Program-made: the position numbers and the translations under genes
Shown: one piece after another, positions 1 through 8,658 of the stretch
How the letters are laid out: each line of letters begins with the position of its first letter
Position numbering within the stretch: position 1 is the stretch's first letter
NCBI RefSeq assembly: GCF_017309585.1
Contig: NZ_CP071321.1
Location: 2,790,001-2,854,000, forward strand
Reading direction: 5' to 3'
Origin: Nitrogeniibacter aestuarii
GTDB lineage: Bacteria; Pseudomonadota; Gammaproteobacteria; Burkholderiales; Rhodocyclaceae
Length of the DNA stretch: 64,000 bases
Notes under the pieces: generated by a model
Seen by the model: the letters and a program-made list of their open reading frames with translations, nothing else
Databases searched by the model: none
Told to the model about the DNA's origin: nothing

Positions 1-1643
1 AGCAGGTTGGCCAGCGGGAGGATCGGCAAGACCTCGCCGCGCACCACCATGGTGGCGCGCCCGCCCACTTCCTGAACCTCTTCGGCCTCGATCGGCAGGA
101 TTTCGCGCACCATCGACAGGGGCACAGCCAGCGGCTGGTCGCCGAGGCGGACCAGCAGCACCGGCAGAATCGCCAGCGTCAGCGGCAGGCTGATGACGAA
201 GCTGGTGCCCTGCCCCTGGGTCGATTTGATGTCGATGGCACCGTTGAGCTTCTGGATGTTGGTTCGCACCACATCCATGCCCACACCGCGACCCGACACG
301 TCGGAGATCTGACCTGCGGTCGAGAAGCCCGGGAGGAACACCAGGTTGTAGCTCTGGCGCTCGTCCATGGTGTTGGCTTCCTCATCGGTGATGAGGCCCT
401 TGGACACGGCCGATGCGCGCAGCTTCTCGGCGTTCATGCCACGACCGTCGTCCGCCACCATGATGATGATGTGGTCGCCTTCCTGACGGGCCGTGAGCTT
501 GAGAATCGATTTGGTCGGCTTGCCGTTGGCCTTGCGCTCGTCCTTGCCTTCCACGCCATGATCCACCGCGTTGCGGATGAGGTGGATGATGGGGTCGGAG
601 AGATCCTCGATCATGGTCTTGTCGATCTCGGTCTCTTCACCTTCGAGCACCAGCTCCACATCCTTGCCCAGGTTGCGGGCCAGGTCGCGGGCAATACGCG
701 GGTATTTCTGGAACAGACGACCGATCGGCTGCATGCGGGTCTTCATGACCGCGTTCTGTAGATCGGACACCAGCAGGTCGAGCTGGCTGACCGCCACGTC
801 GAGCGCATGCAGGGTGTCGTTGTCGTTGTCACCGTTGAGAATCTGGCTGCGCAGCGCGTTCAGCCGGTTCTTGGTCAGCCCGATTTCACCGGACAGATTC
901 AGCACCTGGTCCAGACGGGTCGTATCGACGCGGATGGAGTTGTCGCGCTGCTTTTCGCCTTCGCGCCGTCCGCTCGGGCCACTGTAGCCCGGCTTGTCGC
1001 TGGCGCGTCGGCCCACCGCGGCCTTGATGATCTGCTCGGGCGGCTCCTTGGGCTGAGCCGGAGGCGCTTCAACGACCGGCGCCGGCGCTGGCTTGGCTGC
1101 ACTGGCAGCGGGTGCGGTGGTGGCGGGCACGCCCGTCACTGCCGAATGCAGCTGATCCCAGTTCGGCCCGCCCTCGCTCGCGGCAGAGGCAGCGGCCGCA
1201 GGAGCAGCAGGCGCCTCGGCGGCCGGGGCGTCTTCATCGGCACCGTCCAGCTCACCGGCCAGGGCGCGACGCAGACTGTCGATCAGGCCTTCATCCGCTG
1301 CCGGGGGCTGCTGACCACCTTCGAGATAGCCGAACATGTCGCGTACCGAGCCGGTCGCCGAGAGGATGGCATCCATGATCTCGGGATTGACCTTCAGTTC
1401 GCCATTGCGCAGCTTGTCGAAGAGGTTCTCGGTCAGATGGCACAGTTCCACCAGATTGGTGGCATTCAGAAAACCGGCGCCGCCCTTGATGGTATGAAAC
1501 CCGCGGAAAATCTCGTTGAGCAGACCGACGTCGTCGGGCGCCCGCTCAAGATCGACGAGCTTGTTATCCACATCGGACAACAGGTCGCCTGCCTCGACGA
1601 GAAAGTCCTGCAGGAGGTCTTCCATTCCAGCGAAATCACTCAT
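1..1643 (-). CDS. cheA: Chemotaxis histidine kinase CheA (C-terminus beyond window)
   Basis: Autophosphorylating kinase of the chemotaxis array, passing phosphate to CheY and CheB. The translation from the ATG at 1643 shows an N-terminal HPt domain with the phospho-accepting His near residue 50 in FHTIKG, an Ala/Pro-rich linker (about 135-215), a P3 dimerisation helix pair, a GHKL ATPase with HLIRNAVDHG (N box), DDGRGM (G1) and GRGVGMDV (G2), and the start of the CheW-like P5 domain at the left edge. About 547 residues are visible and the C-terminus is missing. It lies 67 bases after cheZ in the same direction, so it probably belongs to the cheV-cheV-cheY-cheZ-cheA unit. It is distinct from the second CheA at 12734-15046. 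Confidence 0.95.
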   Translation of the reverse strand, partial: MSDFAGMEDLLQDFLVEAGDLLSDVDNKLVDLERAPDDVGLLNEIFRGFHTIKGGAGFLNATNLVELCHLTENLFDKLRNGELKVNPEIMDAILSATGSVRDMFGYLEGGQQPPAADEGLIDSLRRALAGELDGADEDAPAAEAPAAPAAAASAASEGGPNWDQLHSAVTGVPATTAPAASAAKPAPAPVVEAPPAQPKEPPEQIIKAAVGRRASDKPGYSGPSGRREGEKQRDNSIRVDTTRLDQVLNLSGEIGLTKNRLNALRSQILNGDNDNDTLHALDVAVSQLDLLVSDLQNAVMKTRMQPIGRLFQKYPRIARDLARNLGKDVELVLEGEETEIDKTMIEDLSDPIIHLIRNAVDHGVEGKDERKANGKPTKSILKLTARQEGDHIIIMVADDGRGMNAEKLRASAVSKGLITDEEANTMDERQSYNLVFLPGFSTAGQISDVSGRGVGMDVVRTNIQKLNGAIDIKSTQGQGTSFVISLPLTLAILPVLLVRLGDQPLAVPLSMVREILPIEAEEVQEVGGRATMVVRGEVLPILPLANL

Positions 1644-1710
1644 TGTTCTCGCTCCGCTATGACACCGCCCGCAGCACACATGCGCCGGGGCGTTTCAGAT
1701 TCTTGTTGTT

Positions 1711-2799
1711 TCAGAAACCCAGTGACTCGAGCAGATCGTCGACCTGCTCCTGACTGGTGACCACGTCGTCCCGGCCTTCGGACTGCACCACCGGCCCGTT
1801 CATGAGGCCTTCGTCGCCCGTCACCTTCTTGGCCGGCTTCTTGTCCTCGGGCGCGGTTTCGATCAGCACACCCAGCAGCTGGCCTTCGACCATCTGCGCC
1901 ATTTCGACCACGCGCTTGATCACCTGCCCGGTCAGATCCTGGAAATCCTGCGCCATCATGATTTCGGTCAGCTGGGCATTGGTGCCCCGGCTGTCCTCGA
2001 TGGTGGCACCCAGAAAGTCCCGGGTCTTTTCGGCCAGCGACTTGAACTCGTCCGCCGACAGCTGATTGTTGAATACCTTGTCCCACTGGCTCTTCAGATC
2101 GACAGCGCCATTCTCGATGCGGTCCTGCATCGGCTTGGCGATATCGGTCGCGTTGAGCACCTTGCTGGCCGCCTGTTCCGTCATCTGCGCGATGTAGTTG
2201 AGGCGTTGGCGGGCGTCTGGCATCACCTCGGCGGCATCTTGCAGCGCCTGGTCATATCCCAGTTCGGAGAGGGCGTCGTGCACCTTGCGCGTCATCTGAC
2301 CGATCTTCTGATAGACGATGTCACAGCTGTGCTCGGGCGAGAGGCCGGCCGCCATGGCCTCCTCCATCAACGATCCGGCGGTGGCGTCCGCGGCGAGCGC
2401 TTCGACAGGCACGCTGTCGGCCGCCGGTGCGACATCTTGATGGGCGGATTCCTGGACCACGGAGTCAAACAGCGACTGCAATTCATCGGAATCGCCACCG
2501 TTGTCAGGCACGGATGCGGCCGGCTTGGCTGCGGGCGCAGGCGCCGCGGCAGCGGGCTCGGGTTCCGGTGCAGCTTCCGCTGCGACAGCCTCGACCGACA
2601 CGTCATCGGTTTCGAATTCATCGGCCACCGCATCGAAGAGCGACTGCAGCTCGTCCGAATCGTTGCCGGTGCTTGCCTTGGGCTCGACCACCTCGAGCTT
2701 GGGTTTTTCCTCTTCCGGCGGACTGCCTGCAATACTGTCGAACAGCGCCTGAAGGTCCGCGGAGTCTCCGGCGTCGTCGAAATTCACGCGTTTTGTCAT
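1711..2799 (-). CDS. cheZ: CheY-P phosphatase CheZ with repeated LQxLFD motifs
   Basis: Dephosphorylates CheY-P to end the motor-reversal signal. The conserved core MMAQDFQDLTGQVIKRV carries the acidic and Gln catalytic residues of the family, and the last residues, QVDDLLESLGF, are the CheY-binding tail also seen in E. coli CheZ. At 362 aa it is longer than the roughly 214 aa E. coli protein. The extra length is an acidic, Ala/Pro-rich N-terminal region with three copies of a short motif: DLQALFD at residues 15-21, and ELQSLFD ending near 56 and near 112. The motif resembles the amphipathic C-terminal tail, so extra CheY-docking sites are possible (inference). It sits 30 bases downstream of cheY with a good ribosome site (GGAGG). 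Confidence 0.93.
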   Translation of the reverse strand: MTKRVNFDDAGDSADLQALFDSIAGSPPEEEKPKLEVVEPKASTGNDSDELQSLFDAVADEFETDDVSVEAVAAEAAPEPEPAAAAPAPAAKPAASVPDNGGDSDELQSLFDSVVQESAHQDVAPAADSVPVEALAADATAGSLMEEAMAAGLSPEHSCDIVYQKIGQMTRKVHDALSELGYDQALQDAAEVMPDARQRLNYIAQMTEQAASKVLNATDIAKPMQDRIENGAVDLKSQWDKVFNNQLSADEFKSLAEKTRDFLGATIEDSRGTNAQLTEIMMAQDFQDLTGQVIKRVVEMAQMVEGQLLGVLIETAPEDKKPAKKVTGDEGLMNGPVVQSEGRDDVVTSQEQVDDLLESLGF

Positions 2800-2828
2800 T
2801 TTGTCGGCCTCCTCTCAGTGCGTGGCCA

Positions 2829-3230
2829 TCAGGCGGCCGCCTGCTTCCCCATCTTCTCGAAGATCTTCTCCAGTTTTTCGGAGAGGGTCGCGGCAGTGAA
2901 AGGCTTGACGATGTAACCGCTGGCACCGGCCTGGGCGGCAGCGATGATGTTTTCCTTCTTCGCCTCGGCCGTAATCATCAGCACCGGAAGGTCCTTCAGA
3001 TTCGGTGTCTTGCGAATGGTCTGCAGCAGCGTCAGGCCATCCATGTTCGGCATGTTCCAGTCGGTCACGACAAAATCGAAACCTCCGCTGCCGAGCTTTT
3101 GTAGTGCGACCACACCATCCTCGGCTTCATCCACATTGGTGAAGCCCAGCTCCTTAAGCAGGTTGCGCACGATACGGCGCATGGTGGAAAAGTCATCGAC
3201 GACGAGAAATTTCATGTTGGGATCTGCCAT
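2829..3230 (-). CDS. cheY: Chemotaxis response regulator CheY
   Basis: Single receiver domain of 133 aa that, when phosphorylated by CheA, binds the flagellar switch. It shows the DD pair in FLVVDDFS, the phospho-acceptor Asp in VVTDWNMPNMDG, the Thr in MITAEA and the Lys in IVKPF, and it is close to E. coli CheY in length and sequence. I place the start at the ATG at 3230 because GGAG precedes it by 8 bases; the frame stays open further upstream but without a plausible site. It is followed directly by cheZ, its phosphatase, and preceded by two cheV genes. Confidence 0.96.
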   Translation of the reverse strand: MADPNMKFLVVDDFSTMRRIVRNLLKELGFTNVDEAEDGVVALQKLGSGGFDFVVTDWNMPNMDGLTLLQTIRKTPNLKDLPVLMITAEAKKENIIAAAQAGASGYIVKPFTAATLSEKLEKIFEKMGKQAAA

Positions 3231-3267
3231 AGTTTTCTCCGGTGTATGTCCTTGCGCCCGATACCGC

Positions 3268-4245
3268 TCACCGGCCTCGCAGCAAGAGCGGACGCAGTGT
3301 GTCCGCGAGGTTGTCTGCATCGAATTTGGCCACGTAGGCATCGACGCCGACGCGCTTGCCCATGGCCCGGTTTGCTTCGGAAGACAGCGACGAGTGCATC
3401 ACCACTGGGATGCCTTCAAAGCGTGAGTCTTCCTTGATGTTCTTGGTCAGCACGTAGCCGTCCATCTCCGGCATTTCGGCATCGACCAGGATGAGGTCCA
3501 CCTCGTCCTTGAGCGGTCGGCCGCTGGCCTGGGAGTGCTTGGCCATGCCTTCGAGACGGGTCCAGGCCTCGAAGCCGTTCTGTGCGTGCTTGTGCTTGAC
3601 GTCCAGCTTGTCGAGCACTTCAGCGATTTTCTTGCGCGCCACGGCCGAGTCATCGACGAAGAACACATTCACGTCGTGCTCTGCGCCCAGCGGCGAAATG
3701 TTGCCGATGATGGCCTCGCCGAAGGTGTTGGCCAGAATCGTCTCCACATCGAGGATCGACACCAGCGTGCCGTCCGCCAGTTCGGTAATGGCCGTGATGT
3801 AGCTCTGGGTGCCGGTGGACACGTTGTCCGGCGTGCGGACCTTGTCCCACTCGACACGGATGATGCGATCGACCTCATCGACCAGAAAGCCCAGCGTGCG
3901 CTTGCTGTACTCGGTCACCATCATCGACTGCCCGAGGCCGCCATCCGGCCGACGCAGCCCGAGTACCTTCGAGAGCTCAAGCACGGGAATCACGTTGCCG
4001 CGCAGCGAGATCAGGCCTTCCACGCCATTGGGCATGTTCGGTGCCTTGGTGATGAACGGGGTCTTGGAGACCTCGCGGACCTTGAACACATTGATGCCGA
4101 AGGTCTCACCGGTACCGAGCGAAAACAGCAGGATCTCCATTCGATTGGAGCCGGCCAGCGTGGTACGGGCATCGACGGCGTCGAGCAGGTTCTTTTCGGC
4201 CTGATCGAGCACTGAACTCATTTTTTTTGTCGCCACTTCACTCAT
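3268..4245 (-). CDS. cheV: CheV-type coupling protein (CheW-REC), copy 1
   Basis: 325 aa fusion of an N-terminal CheW-like coupling domain (about 35-175) and a C-terminal receiver domain (about 190-320). The CheW part has the typical FGINVFKVREV and LISLRGNVIPVLEL segments. The receiver has FVDDSAVAR, the phospho-acceptor Asp in LVDAEMPEMDGY and a Lys near the end (VAKFD). CheV proteins link particular MCPs to CheA and are thought to act as phosphate-buffered adaptors. It lies 20 bases after a second cheV that is clearly related but well diverged. Confidence 0.93.
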   Translation of the reverse strand: MSEVATKKMSSVLDQAEKNLLDAVDARTTLAGSNRMEILLFSLGTGETFGINVFKVREVSKTPFITKAPNMPNGVEGLISLRGNVIPVLELSKVLGLRRPDGGLGQSMMVTEYSKRTLGFLVDEVDRIIRVEWDKVRTPDNVSTGTQSYITAITELADGTLVSILDVETILANTFGEAIIGNISPLGAEHDVNVFFVDDSAVARKKIAEVLDKLDVKHKHAQNGFEAWTRLEGMAKHSQASGRPLKDEVDLILVDAEMPEMDGYVLTKNIKEDSRFEGIPVVMHSSLSSEANRAMGKRVGVDAYVAKFDADNLADTLRPLLLRGR

Positions 4246-4265
4246 GGTCTGAATTCCCTCGCTTC

Positions 4266-5234
4266 TCAGGCTGCCGCAGCGTCTTCGTCGTGCTTGCTGA
4301 GCAGACGTCGCAGGGTCGCGGACAGACGCTGGGGTTCGAATTTCGGTACGTACTCATCCACGCCCACCGACAGGCCCAGCTGCTGGTTCGACATCCCCGA
4401 CAGCGAGGAATGCATGAGCACCGGGATACCCTCGAAGCGCGGATCCGACTTCACCTTCTTGGTCAGGATGTAGCCGTCCATCTCGGGCATCTCGATATCC
4501 GTCAGGATGACCCGCACGAACTCCTTGACCTTGCGGCCCTGGCTGTCGGCCACGTGAGCAATCTTGGTCAGCTCGTCCCAGGCGACGCGGCCATTGACGC
4601 AGGCCACACCACGTGCGCCCAGCACATTCAGCGTGCGCTCGATCTGGTTGCGGGCCACGGACGAATCGTCTGCATACAGCACGGTGACATCCGGCTCTTC
4701 GAGCGGCTGGATGCCTTTGAACATGAGCTCGTCGTCGTAGCCAGAGGTCTCGGAGAGCACCTTCTCCACGTCGAGCATCATCACCAGTTCGTTGTTCGGC
4801 AGTTCGGTGACGGCGGTAACCAGGCCGCCCATCTTGGCGACCAGCATGTCGGGAGGCACCCGCATCTGGGACCAGTCGAGCCGGAGGATGGTGTCCACCG
4901 CCTCGACCAGGAAGCCCTGGGTGTGACCGTTGTATTCGGTGACGATCATGATGTCGCGGGACGTCCCGGTGCCGATGCCGGTGTATTTGGCCAGATCGAC
5001 CACGGGCACCAACGCACCGCGCAGACTCACCATACCCTCGACCGAGGACGGCATTTCCGGCGCGGCGGTGATCTGCGGCGTACGCATCACCTCGCGCACC
5101 TTGAACACATTGATGCCGAAGGTCTCCCGGCGACCGGTCCGGCTATCCTCGCCGAGCGAGAAAAGCAGGATCTCCAGCTTGTTGGTCCCCGCCAGGCGGG
5201 TCCGTGCATCAATGTTTTTCAGCAAATCCGACAT
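4266..5234 (-). CDS. cheV: CheV-type coupling protein (CheW-REC), copy 2
   Basis: 322 aa CheW-REC fusion with the same architecture as its downstream neighbour: FGINVFKVREVM and MVSLRGALVPVVDL in the CheW half, YADDSSVARNQ and LTDIEMPEMDGY in the receiver half. It differs in an insert after the first strand (EDSRTGRRE) and in a C-terminal Ala/Asp tail. Two adjacent CheV paralogues suggest division of labour between receptor subsets, for example the MCP encoded just upstream (inference). The ATG at 5234 follows GGAGAGAAC on the coding strand. Confidence 0.93.
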   Translation of the reverse strand: MSDLLKNIDARTRLAGTNKLEILLFSLGEDSRTGRRETFGINVFKVREVMRTPQITAAPEMPSSVEGMVSLRGALVPVVDLAKYTGIGTGTSRDIMIVTEYNGHTQGFLVEAVDTILRLDWSQMRVPPDMLVAKMGGLVTAVTELPNNELVMMLDVEKVLSETSGYDDELMFKGIQPLEEPDVTVLYADDSSVARNQIERTLNVLGARGVACVNGRVAWDELTKIAHVADSQGRKVKEFVRVILTDIEMPEMDGYILTKKVKSDPRFEGIPVLMHSSLSGMSNQQLGLSVGVDEYVPKFEPQRLSATLRRLLSKHDEDAAAA

Positions 5235-5327
5235 CTTGTTCTCTCCGGTGGCGGGGCCTGAATCAGGTTCAGGCCGCGCTCGCTCTTGCTTGTCTAGAGC
5301 TATCTACGGCAGGGTTCCGACGATCCT

Positions 5328-7007
5328 TTAGGCGCGATAACCGATGCGAACACCACCCCAATGGCGGCCATTCACATAAACCGGAGAAGACACGTCATGC
5401 ATGATCTCCCCGGTGTCGCGACGATAGGTCTGGATCAGGAACTGCAGTTCGTGGGCACCGCATTGCTTGCCCACAGGGTCATCAAAAATCCGTTTGGTCC
5501 GGTTGCCGGCCATGTCTTTCTCATAGTCGCCCGTGAGCGGCTGGCAGAACGCCTTGTTGTGGGTCGGCACATAGCCACGGGTATCGCAGCCAATGGCGTA
5601 GACAATGGCAGGATCTTCCCTGAGCAATGCTTCCTGGATGGTCGGGAAGAGATCGTCCGTGAGCTTGTCGAACTTGGTCGAAAACTTCTGCGGCTTGGTG
5701 TTGCCGATCGGCTGGTAATTGCGGTCGAACAGTGAAGCCTCGTCGATTCGACCGCTGGCAATGGCTTTCTCCAGTACCTCGCCCACCAGCTTGGCGCCAC
5801 GCACCGCCGCCTCGGGAATGCGTCCATGTGCCTTCATGGCGGCCTCACCGGCCTGCCCCAGGCGGAACACGTTGCTGATCTCGTGCAGGTTTGCTGCCAG
5901 CGACTCGAGACGCTTGGCCTCTTTCTGCGTACTGGCGGCCCCGTCCGTGTTGCGCTCGGTCATGGAGATGATCTCGCGCACGTTGGTGACCACCCCGTCG
6001 GCTTCGCGACTTTGCTGGTTGATCGACGTGGCAATGGCGTCGACCTTCTCCATCGTCTCGGTGGCGCCCTGATTGATCTGCTCGAGCGCGCCGGCCGCCT
6101 GGCGAGCCAGTTCAGCCCCGGAGCGAGCCTGCTCCGAGCCGGCTTCGATGGAGCCGATGGCCGTCCGCGTCTCTTCCTGAATGGCCTCGATCATGGTGCT
6201 GATCTCGGTAGTGGCCGTGGAGGTGCGCTCGGCGAGCTTGCGCACTTCGTCCGCCACCACGGCAAAACCGCGACCCTGCTCGCCCGCACGGGCTGCTTCG
6301 ATCGCCGCATTGAGTGCCAGCAGGTTGGTCTGGTCGGCGATCTCGCGAATCACCTTGACGATGCCGCTGATGGCCTCGGAGCGCTCACCCAGGGCACTGA
6401 TCACCTGTGCCGACTGCTCAACCGAGCGAGCAATGCGCTCGATCTCTTCGGAGGCGCTGATGACGATCTTGCCGCCTTCGAGGGACAGCTCGCGGGCCTG
6501 TTGGGCATTGCGGGCGGTCTGGCTGGCATGCTCGGCCACGGCATTGACGCCGGCGGTCATTTCTTCAATGGCGCGGGCCATGCTCTCGGAAGCACCGCGC
6601 TGCGTCTGGGACCCTTCAGCCACCATGTCGGCATGCGCAGACATCTGGTCGGCCGATTCGGCCACCCGGTTGGCATCGAAGATCACTTTGCCGATGATGC
6701 CCTGGAAGCTGCCGATCAAGTCGTTGAAGCGCTCACCGCAGTCGCCGACCGGGCCTGAACCGAGGCTCACCCGATGGGACAGGTCGCCCTGCTTGTACAT
6801 GCGAACGAACGCATCCGTGAGTTGACGAAGCGGTTCGCCGACACGCGATTTGAATAGCACGCCCAGCACACCCGCAACAACCGCACCGACCACGACATGG
6901 CCGGCGATCAAGGTCACCGACACATCCGCCCCACTTACTGCAGAGACCGCAACCCCTAACGTTGCGATCAAGGCACAGGTCAGCACCCACACCAGAGTCA
7001 TACCCAT
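5328..7007 (-). CDS. Methyl-accepting chemotaxis protein with C-terminal cytoplasmic sensor module
   Basis: 559 aa. Two closely spaced hydrophobic segments (about 5-25 and 30-48) are followed by a HAMP-like region and the long coiled-coil signalling hairpin, whose tip contains QTNLLALNAAIEAARAGE. There is essentially no periplasmic loop, so ligand sensing is unlikely to be outside. After the signalling domain comes a globular C-terminal domain (about 415-559) with GCDTRGYVPTHN, QPLTGDYEKD, NRTKRIFDDPVG and a final GRHWGGVRIGY. I recognise this as the Cache-like cytoplasmic module found at the C-terminus of many betaproteobacterial MCPs; the ligand is unknown. The ATG at 7007 follows GGAGGAAAG. 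A sigma-28-like element lies 70 bases upstream. Confidence 0.9.
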   Translation of the reverse strand: MGMTLVWVLTCALIATLGVAVSAVSGADVSVTLIAGHVVVGAVVAGVLGVLFKSRVGEPLRQLTDAFVRMYKQGDLSHRVSLGSGPVGDCGERFNDLIGSFQGIIGKVIFDANRVAESADQMSAHADMVAEGSQTQRGASESMARAIEEMTAGVNAVAEHASQTARNAQQARELSLEGGKIVISASEEIERIARSVEQSAQVISALGERSEAISGIVKVIREIADQTNLLALNAAIEAARAGEQGRGFAVVADEVRKLAERTSTATTEISTMIEAIQEETRTAIGSIEAGSEQARSGAELARQAAGALEQINQGATETMEKVDAIATSINQQSREADGVVTNVREIISMTERNTDGAASTQKEAKRLESLAANLHEISNVFRLGQAGEAAMKAHGRIPEAAVRGAKLVGEVLEKAIASGRIDEASLFDRNYQPIGNTKPQKFSTKFDKLTDDLFPTIQEALLREDPAIVYAIGCDTRGYVPTHNKAFCQPLTGDYEKDMAGNRTKRIFDDPVGKQCGAHELQFLIQTYRRDTGEIMHDVSSPVYVNGRHWGGVRIGYRA

Positions 7008-7076
7008 TGTCTTTCCTCCACCATTCAGCGTTTTCGGCGCCTTTATGTTGTGAAATAGCAGGCACCGTTAAGCCGG

Positions 7077-7103
7077 ATTACGGTCCGATTCACCGTTTCT
7101 TTA
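7077..7103 (-). promoter_or_regulatory. Candidate sigma-28 (FliA) promoter for the MCP
   Basis: On the minus strand TAAA is followed after exactly 15 bases by ACCGTAAT. The flagellar sigma-28 consensus is TAAA-N15-GCCGATAA, so the -35 is perfect and the -10 matches only about half. Position 70 bases before the MCP start fits. Weak evidence by itself. Confidence 0.35.
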
Positions 7104-7163
7104 GGATGAAGTGGCGGGAAATTTGAGGCTATATCGTTGAATTAGCGTGAATTGAATGGCCAT

Positions 7164-7200
7164 AAAAAACGCCTGTTCCAAATTGGTACAGGCGTTTTTT
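7164..7200. terminator. Strong bidirectional intrinsic terminator
   Basis: Near-perfect inverted repeat: aaaaaacgcctgt, an 11-base loop, acaggcgtttttt. It has an A-run on one side and a T-run on the other, so it can terminate in both directions. It ends the cheB-STAS transcript (STAS stop at 7230) and insulates the downstream MCP-cheV unit. Confidence 0.92.
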
Positions 7201-7229
7201 CGCCCCCTGCGGGGCCGCGCTTACCCGAT

Positions 7230-7529
7230 TCAGTTGATCGAGAAAAGCTTGCCGAAATTTGCGATTTCGAGCACCTGACGCACGCTACCCCGTGCATTGA
7301 CCAGGCGGACCTCACGACTGGAGCTCTTGGCCTTGTCACGCAGCATCAGCAACATGCCCAGCGCGGAACTATCGAGGTAGGCGACCTCGCCCAGGTCGAC
7401 GTCGACACGCCCCTGCTGCTGCAGCGCGCGGTCAACACCTTCGCGAAACTCGCGATGGGCATTGAAATCGAAGCGGCCGCCCAGCTTGAGCACGGCACAC
7501 CCTTCTCCCTTGTTCACCGATACATCCAT
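7230..7529 (-). CDS. STAS-domain anti-sigma-factor antagonist-like protein
   Basis: 99 aa, a single STAS domain. The segment VAYLDSSALGMLLML contains the conserved Asp-Ser of SpoIIAA/RsbV-type antagonists, in which the Ser is phosphorylated by a partner kinase. A near-consensus AGGAGGTG lies 6 bases before the ATG. It follows cheB by 33 bases and ends the chemotaxis operon at the terminator. No cognate anti-sigma kinase or PP2C phosphatase is visible in the window, so its partner is unknown. Confidence 0.85.
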   Translation of the reverse strand: MDVSVNKGEGCAVLKLGGRFDFNAHREFREGVDRALQQQGRVDVDLGEVAYLDSSALGMLLMLRDKAKSSSREVRLVNARGSVRQVLEIANFGKLFSIN

Positions 7530-7562
7530 GGTTACACCTCCTAAAGTGCCGAAAAATTGTTC

Positions 7563-8648
7563 CTAAGCGCCCACCTGCCGGCCAGCGGCTCCGCCACGCG
7601 ACAACTCGCGGCAGATCCGGCTCGCCACATCGGGCAGTGGCGCAACATCGACCGCGCCGCCAATGCTCACGGCCTCGCGTGGCATGCCATACACCACGCA
7701 GGTTTCTTCGTTCTGGGCCACCGTCCAGGAGCCGGCCTTGCGCATGGCCAGCATGCCCCGCGCACCGTCTTTACCCATACCGGTCAGCAGCGCACCGACC
7801 GCCGCCGGCCCGACCAGCCTTGCCACACTGTCGAACAGGACATCCACTGCCGGGCGATGACGATTGACCGGATCGGCCTTGGAAAGCTCGCAGTACCAGT
7901 GGCTACCGCGCTTGGCCAGCAACAGGTGCGAGTGGCCCGGGGCCAGATACGCGTGCCCGGGAAGGATACGCTCGCCATGCTCCGCTTCTTTTACGTTGAT
8001 AGCACACAAACTGTCCAGTCGTTTCGCGAATGAGCCGGTAAACATCTCGGGCATGTGTTGCACCATCAGCACGGGCGGACACTGCGCAGGAAATTGCGAA
8101 ATGACCCGGCGGATCGCCTCGGTCCCGCCGGTTGACGCACCAATGCAGATCAGTCGCTCGCTGACCACCCGCGGTGGCAGGTCCGGCAGCCGCGACGTAT
8201 CGGAGGCGGCCGACTTGCCCTGGCTCGTGGCCAGACGCGGTCGCCCCACCCGGGCCCGATATGCCGTCCGAATCTTATCAACAATTTCAGCCGTTGACGC
8301 TGCCAAAGCGTCCGGGTCGGTGGCACGCGGTTTCATCACGAAATCGACTGCACCCAGTTCAAGGGCGCGAATTGTTGCGTCGGAGCCGGCCGCCGTCAAT
8401 GTGGAGATCATCACCACCGGCATCGGTCGAAGACGCATGATCTTTTCGAGGAAATCGAGCCCGTCCATTTTGGGCATCTCGATATCCAGGGTGAGCACGT
8501 CCGGATTCGTTTCCTTGATCAACTCCCGGGCGACATAGGGGTCCGGCGCCAGACCGACCACGACCATGTCCGACTGAGCCTCGACCACGCTCTTGAGCAT
8601 GGATCGCATCAGTGCCGAATCGTCGCAGATCAGTACCTTGATAGTCAT
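7563..8648 (-). CDS. cheB: Chemotaxis methylesterase/glutamine deamidase CheB
   Basis: 361 aa. N-terminal receiver domain (KVLICDDSALMRSM; acceptor Asp in LTLDIEMPKMDG; KPRA lysine) joined to a C-terminal methylesterase domain with the catalytic Ser in IGASTGGTEAIR, the His in MVQHMPEMFT and the Asp in GMGKDGARGM. It removes methyl groups added by CheR to MCP glutamates. I use the ATG at 8648 (MTIKVLICDD) because the receiver begins there and GAGGGC precedes it; the frame extends 11 codons upstream into cheD. It follows cheD by 10 bases. Confidence 0.96.
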   Translation of the reverse strand: MTIKVLICDDSALMRSMLKSVVEAQSDMVVVGLAPDPYVARELIKETNPDVLTLDIEMPKMDGLDFLEKIMRLRPMPVVMISTLTAAGSDATIRALELGAVDFVMKPRATDPDALAASTAEIVDKIRTAYRARVGRPRLATSQGKSAASDTSRLPDLPPRVVSERLICIGASTGGTEAIRRVISQFPAQCPPVLMVQHMPEMFTGSFAKRLDSLCAINVKEAEHGERILPGHAYLAPGHSHLLLAKRGSHWYCELSKADPVNRHRPAVDVLFDSVARLVGPAAVGALLTGMGKDGARGMLAMRKAGSWTVAQNEETCVVYGMPREAVSIGGAVDVAPLPDVASRICRELSRGGAAGRQVGA

Positions 8649-8658
8649 CCCCGCGCCC

